NCBI GenBank assembly: GCA_903884915.1
Contig: CAISGS010000541.1
Span: 1 to 6,171, forward strand
DNA: 6,171 nucleotides
Origin: an uncultured Caulobacteraceae bacterium
GTDB lineage: Bacteria; Pseudomonadota; Alphaproteobacteria; Caulobacterales; Caulobacteraceae
Direction: 5' to 3'
The notes under the pieces are model-generated. The model was not told the DNA's origin and did not search any database. It saw only the letters and a program-made list of their open reading frames with translations. Positions 4,730 to 6,171 of this stretch are shown here, in pieces (the stretch's first letter is position 1; each line of letters starts with the position of its first letter). Both the position numbers and the translations under genes were made by a program.

Positions 4730-6171
4730 ATGAAAGCACACCTAATGGTCTCCACCGCCGCGGCGGTGCTGGTCTCGATGGGGGCAGGAGCCGCCTTCGC
4801 AGCCGATACGCCAGCAGCCGCTGCCGAAAACGATCGCGCCATTGAAGACATCGTCGTGACGGCCACGCGCCGTGAAGAGGCGGTCAACAAGATCCCCGTA
4901 GCCATTCAGGCGCTCGGCGGCGAGTCGCTGCAAAAGCTGAACATCGCCAACTTCGAAAAGCTGGTTGAATATCTGCCGAACGTCCGTACCGCTTCGCAGG
5001 GCCCCGGCACCTCGGCCATGTATATTCGCGGCCTGTCCACCGACACCCCCGGCCTGCAAATCACCGGCACCGCCGGCGCCCAGCCCAACGTCGCGCTCTA
5101 TCTGAACGACGCACCAAGCTCGATGCCTGGCCGCAACCTCGACATCTATGCAGTTGACCTTCAGCGCGTCGAAGTTCTGGCCGGTCCTCAGGGCACCCTG
5201 TTCGGCGCGAGCGCCATGGGCGGCGCTGTGCGTTACATCACCAACAAGCCAAACCTGACCCAATTCCAGTCCGGCTTTAATGGCAGCTATGCGATGACCA
5301 AGGGCGGCGCTCCGAGCGCTGCTGGCGATGCTTTCGTCAACATTCCTCTCATCGAGGGCAAGTTGGCCGCACGTTTGGTGGTCTATAATGACCAACAGGG
5401 CGGCTATATCGACAATGTTGCCGGCACCTATCAGATGCCATTTGACGGCAAGGTCGGCCAAGCCGGCAAGCTGCCAACCGGCAACCCACTGCTGGTGATC
5501 CGCGCTTTGGAATCCTGCTCGGGCGTCGCCAACTGTAATGGCAGCACCTACAAGGTCCCAACCCGCCAGACCATCAACAATGACCGCTTTGTTGAGAACA
5601 ACTATAACGACGCGTCCTACACCGGCGCTCGTTTGGCCTTGGCCTATGAAATCAACGACAACTGGTCGGTTGACCTGATGCATATGCGTCAGAACCTCAA
5701 GACCAATGGCGTGTTCAACTATGAGCCCGGCGTGGGCGACCTGAAGGTCACCCAGTTCAACCCTAACTATCTGCGTGACGAATTCGACGAAACCACGCTG
5801 ACGGTGAACGGTCGTTTAGGCATGTTGGATATGATCTATACCGGATCCTATCTGAACCACACCGCTGTTCAGCAGGCGGACTATGCGTCCTACTCCAATA
5901 TCGGCCTCTATCTGCCCTATTATGAGTGCGATCGCGGCGTCTATTATACCGCTGCCTATAATGGCAACATTGGTAAGACCTGTTACACGCCAAACAAGAG
6001 CTATCGGGTCAAGAACGAGAACACCCGTTCGACCCACGAGTTCCGGGTTACGACGCCTTCCGATAAGCGCCTGCGCGCCACCGGCGGCCTGTTCTTTGAT
6101 GAAAACACCCTCTACGACAACACCGACTGGTTCTATTCCCAGCAGGCGGCGGGCTTCATCTATACCCGCGC
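4730..6171 (+). CDS. TonB-dependent outer-membrane receptor, N-terminal part
   Basis: An open frame of 480 codons running off the window; full-length family members are about 700-1000 residues. It is an outer-membrane beta-barrel importer powered by TonB-ExbBD. A Sec signal peptide covers residues 1-24 (MKAH, a hydrophobic Ala/Val/Leu core, and AFA before the cut). The TonB-box-like DIVVTATRR is at 40-48. The plug domain runs from about 50 to 175, with YIRGLS and the motif PQGTLFGASAMGGAVRYI (153-170). Barrel strands follow, with alternating aromatic patterns such as GARLALAYEIND and ENTRSTHEFRV. Cysteine pairs C263/C269 and C400/C418 probably form disulfides in extracellular loops. The substrate is not known; the plug and Tyr/Asn-rich loops resemble the expanded Caulobacterales/sphingomonad receptors, which take up sugars, siderophores or other nutrients. 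A weak ribosome site GGGGA lies 5 bases before the ATG. Confidence 0.95.
   Translation, partial: MKAHLMVSTAAAVLVSMGAGAAFAADTPAAAAENDRAIEDIVVTATRREEAVNKIPVAIQALGGESLQKLNIANFEKLVEYLPNVRTASQGPGTSAMYIRGLSTDTPGLQITGTAGAQPNVALYLNDAPSSMPGRNLDIYAVDLQRVEVLAGPQGTLFGASAMGGAVRYITNKPNLTQFQSGFNGSYAMTKGGAPSAAGDAFVNIPLIEGKLAARLVVYNDQQGGYIDNVAGTYQMPFDGKVGQAGKLPTGNPLLVIRALESCSGVANCNGSTYKVPTRQTINNDRFVENNYNDASYTGARLALAYEINDNWSVDLMHMRQNLKTNGVFNYEPGVGDLKVTQFNPNYLRDEFDETTLTVNGRLGMLDMIYTGSYLNHTAVQQADYASYSNIGLYLPYYECDRGVYYTAAYNGNIGKTCYTPNKSYRVKNENTRSTHEFRVTTPSDKRLRATGGLFFDENTLYDNTDWFYSQQAAGFIYTR

Noticed and set aside
4424..4741. A 105-codon minus-strand open frame in the receptor upstream region
   Set aside because: No recognisable family, no ribosome site, start inside the receptor's coding sequence, and composition like AT-rich noncoding DNA.
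4742..5683. A 313-codon minus-strand open frame opposite the receptor gene
   Set aside because: It is the antisense shadow of a clearly coding TonB-dependent receptor with signal peptide and plug motifs; its translation is low-complexity Gly/Ala/Val-rich with no recognisable domain.

Overview
The window looks like chromosomal DNA of an alphaproteobacterium, most likely of the order Caulobacterales. The basis is the GC-rich coding sequence, the protein families present, promoter-like sites that fit the published Caulobacter housekeeping consensus, and a long TonB-dependent receptor of the type abundant in Caulobacterales and sphingomonads. The genus cannot be fixed from this sequence alone; an Asticcacaulis- or Phenylobacterium-like genome is a guess. 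I see no mobile elements, CRISPR arrays, phage genes or recombination sites.

Layout: (1) Bases 1-555 (+) hold the C-terminal part of a UbiH/COQ6-type FAD monooxygenase of ubiquinone synthesis, cut by the window edge. (2) Bases 552-3313 (-) hold a tight five-gene cluster, read right to left: a free-standing Ala-tRNA(Pro) editing deacylase (prdX/ProXp-ala), a thioredoxin-TPR chaperedoxin (cnoX/ybbN), a stand-alone LON substrate-binding-domain protein, a small Trm112/YcaR-like protein and a DUF971 protein. The last four genes overlap or lie within 8 bases of each other, so they are probably co-translated. prdX sits 92 bases upstream of cnoX. The cluster ends head-on against the ubiquinone hydroxylase gene, and the two stop codons share bases. 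(3) Bases 3432-4175 (+) hold a divergently transcribed conserved protein of unknown function, DUF6065-like. (4) Bases 4282-4356 (+) are a complete tRNA-Gly(GCC) with encoded CCA. (5) Bases 4357-4729 are an AT-richer intergenic region with several inverted repeats and a plausible promoter. (6) From 4730 to the window end (+) is the N-terminal 480 codons of an outer-membrane TonB-dependent receptor, cut by the edge.

Biologically, the minus-strand cluster groups translation fidelity (Ala-tRNA(Pro) clearance), stress protein protection (CnoX) and a LON-type recognition domain with two small proteins of poorly defined role; a shared quality-control theme is an inference. The TonB-dependent receptor has its own long regulatory region, which is the least explained DNA in the window. 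I did not find a clearly new multi-gene system. The best leads are the receptor's upstream dyads, the possibly leaderless prdX start, the DUF6065-like gene and the composition of the five-gene cluster.
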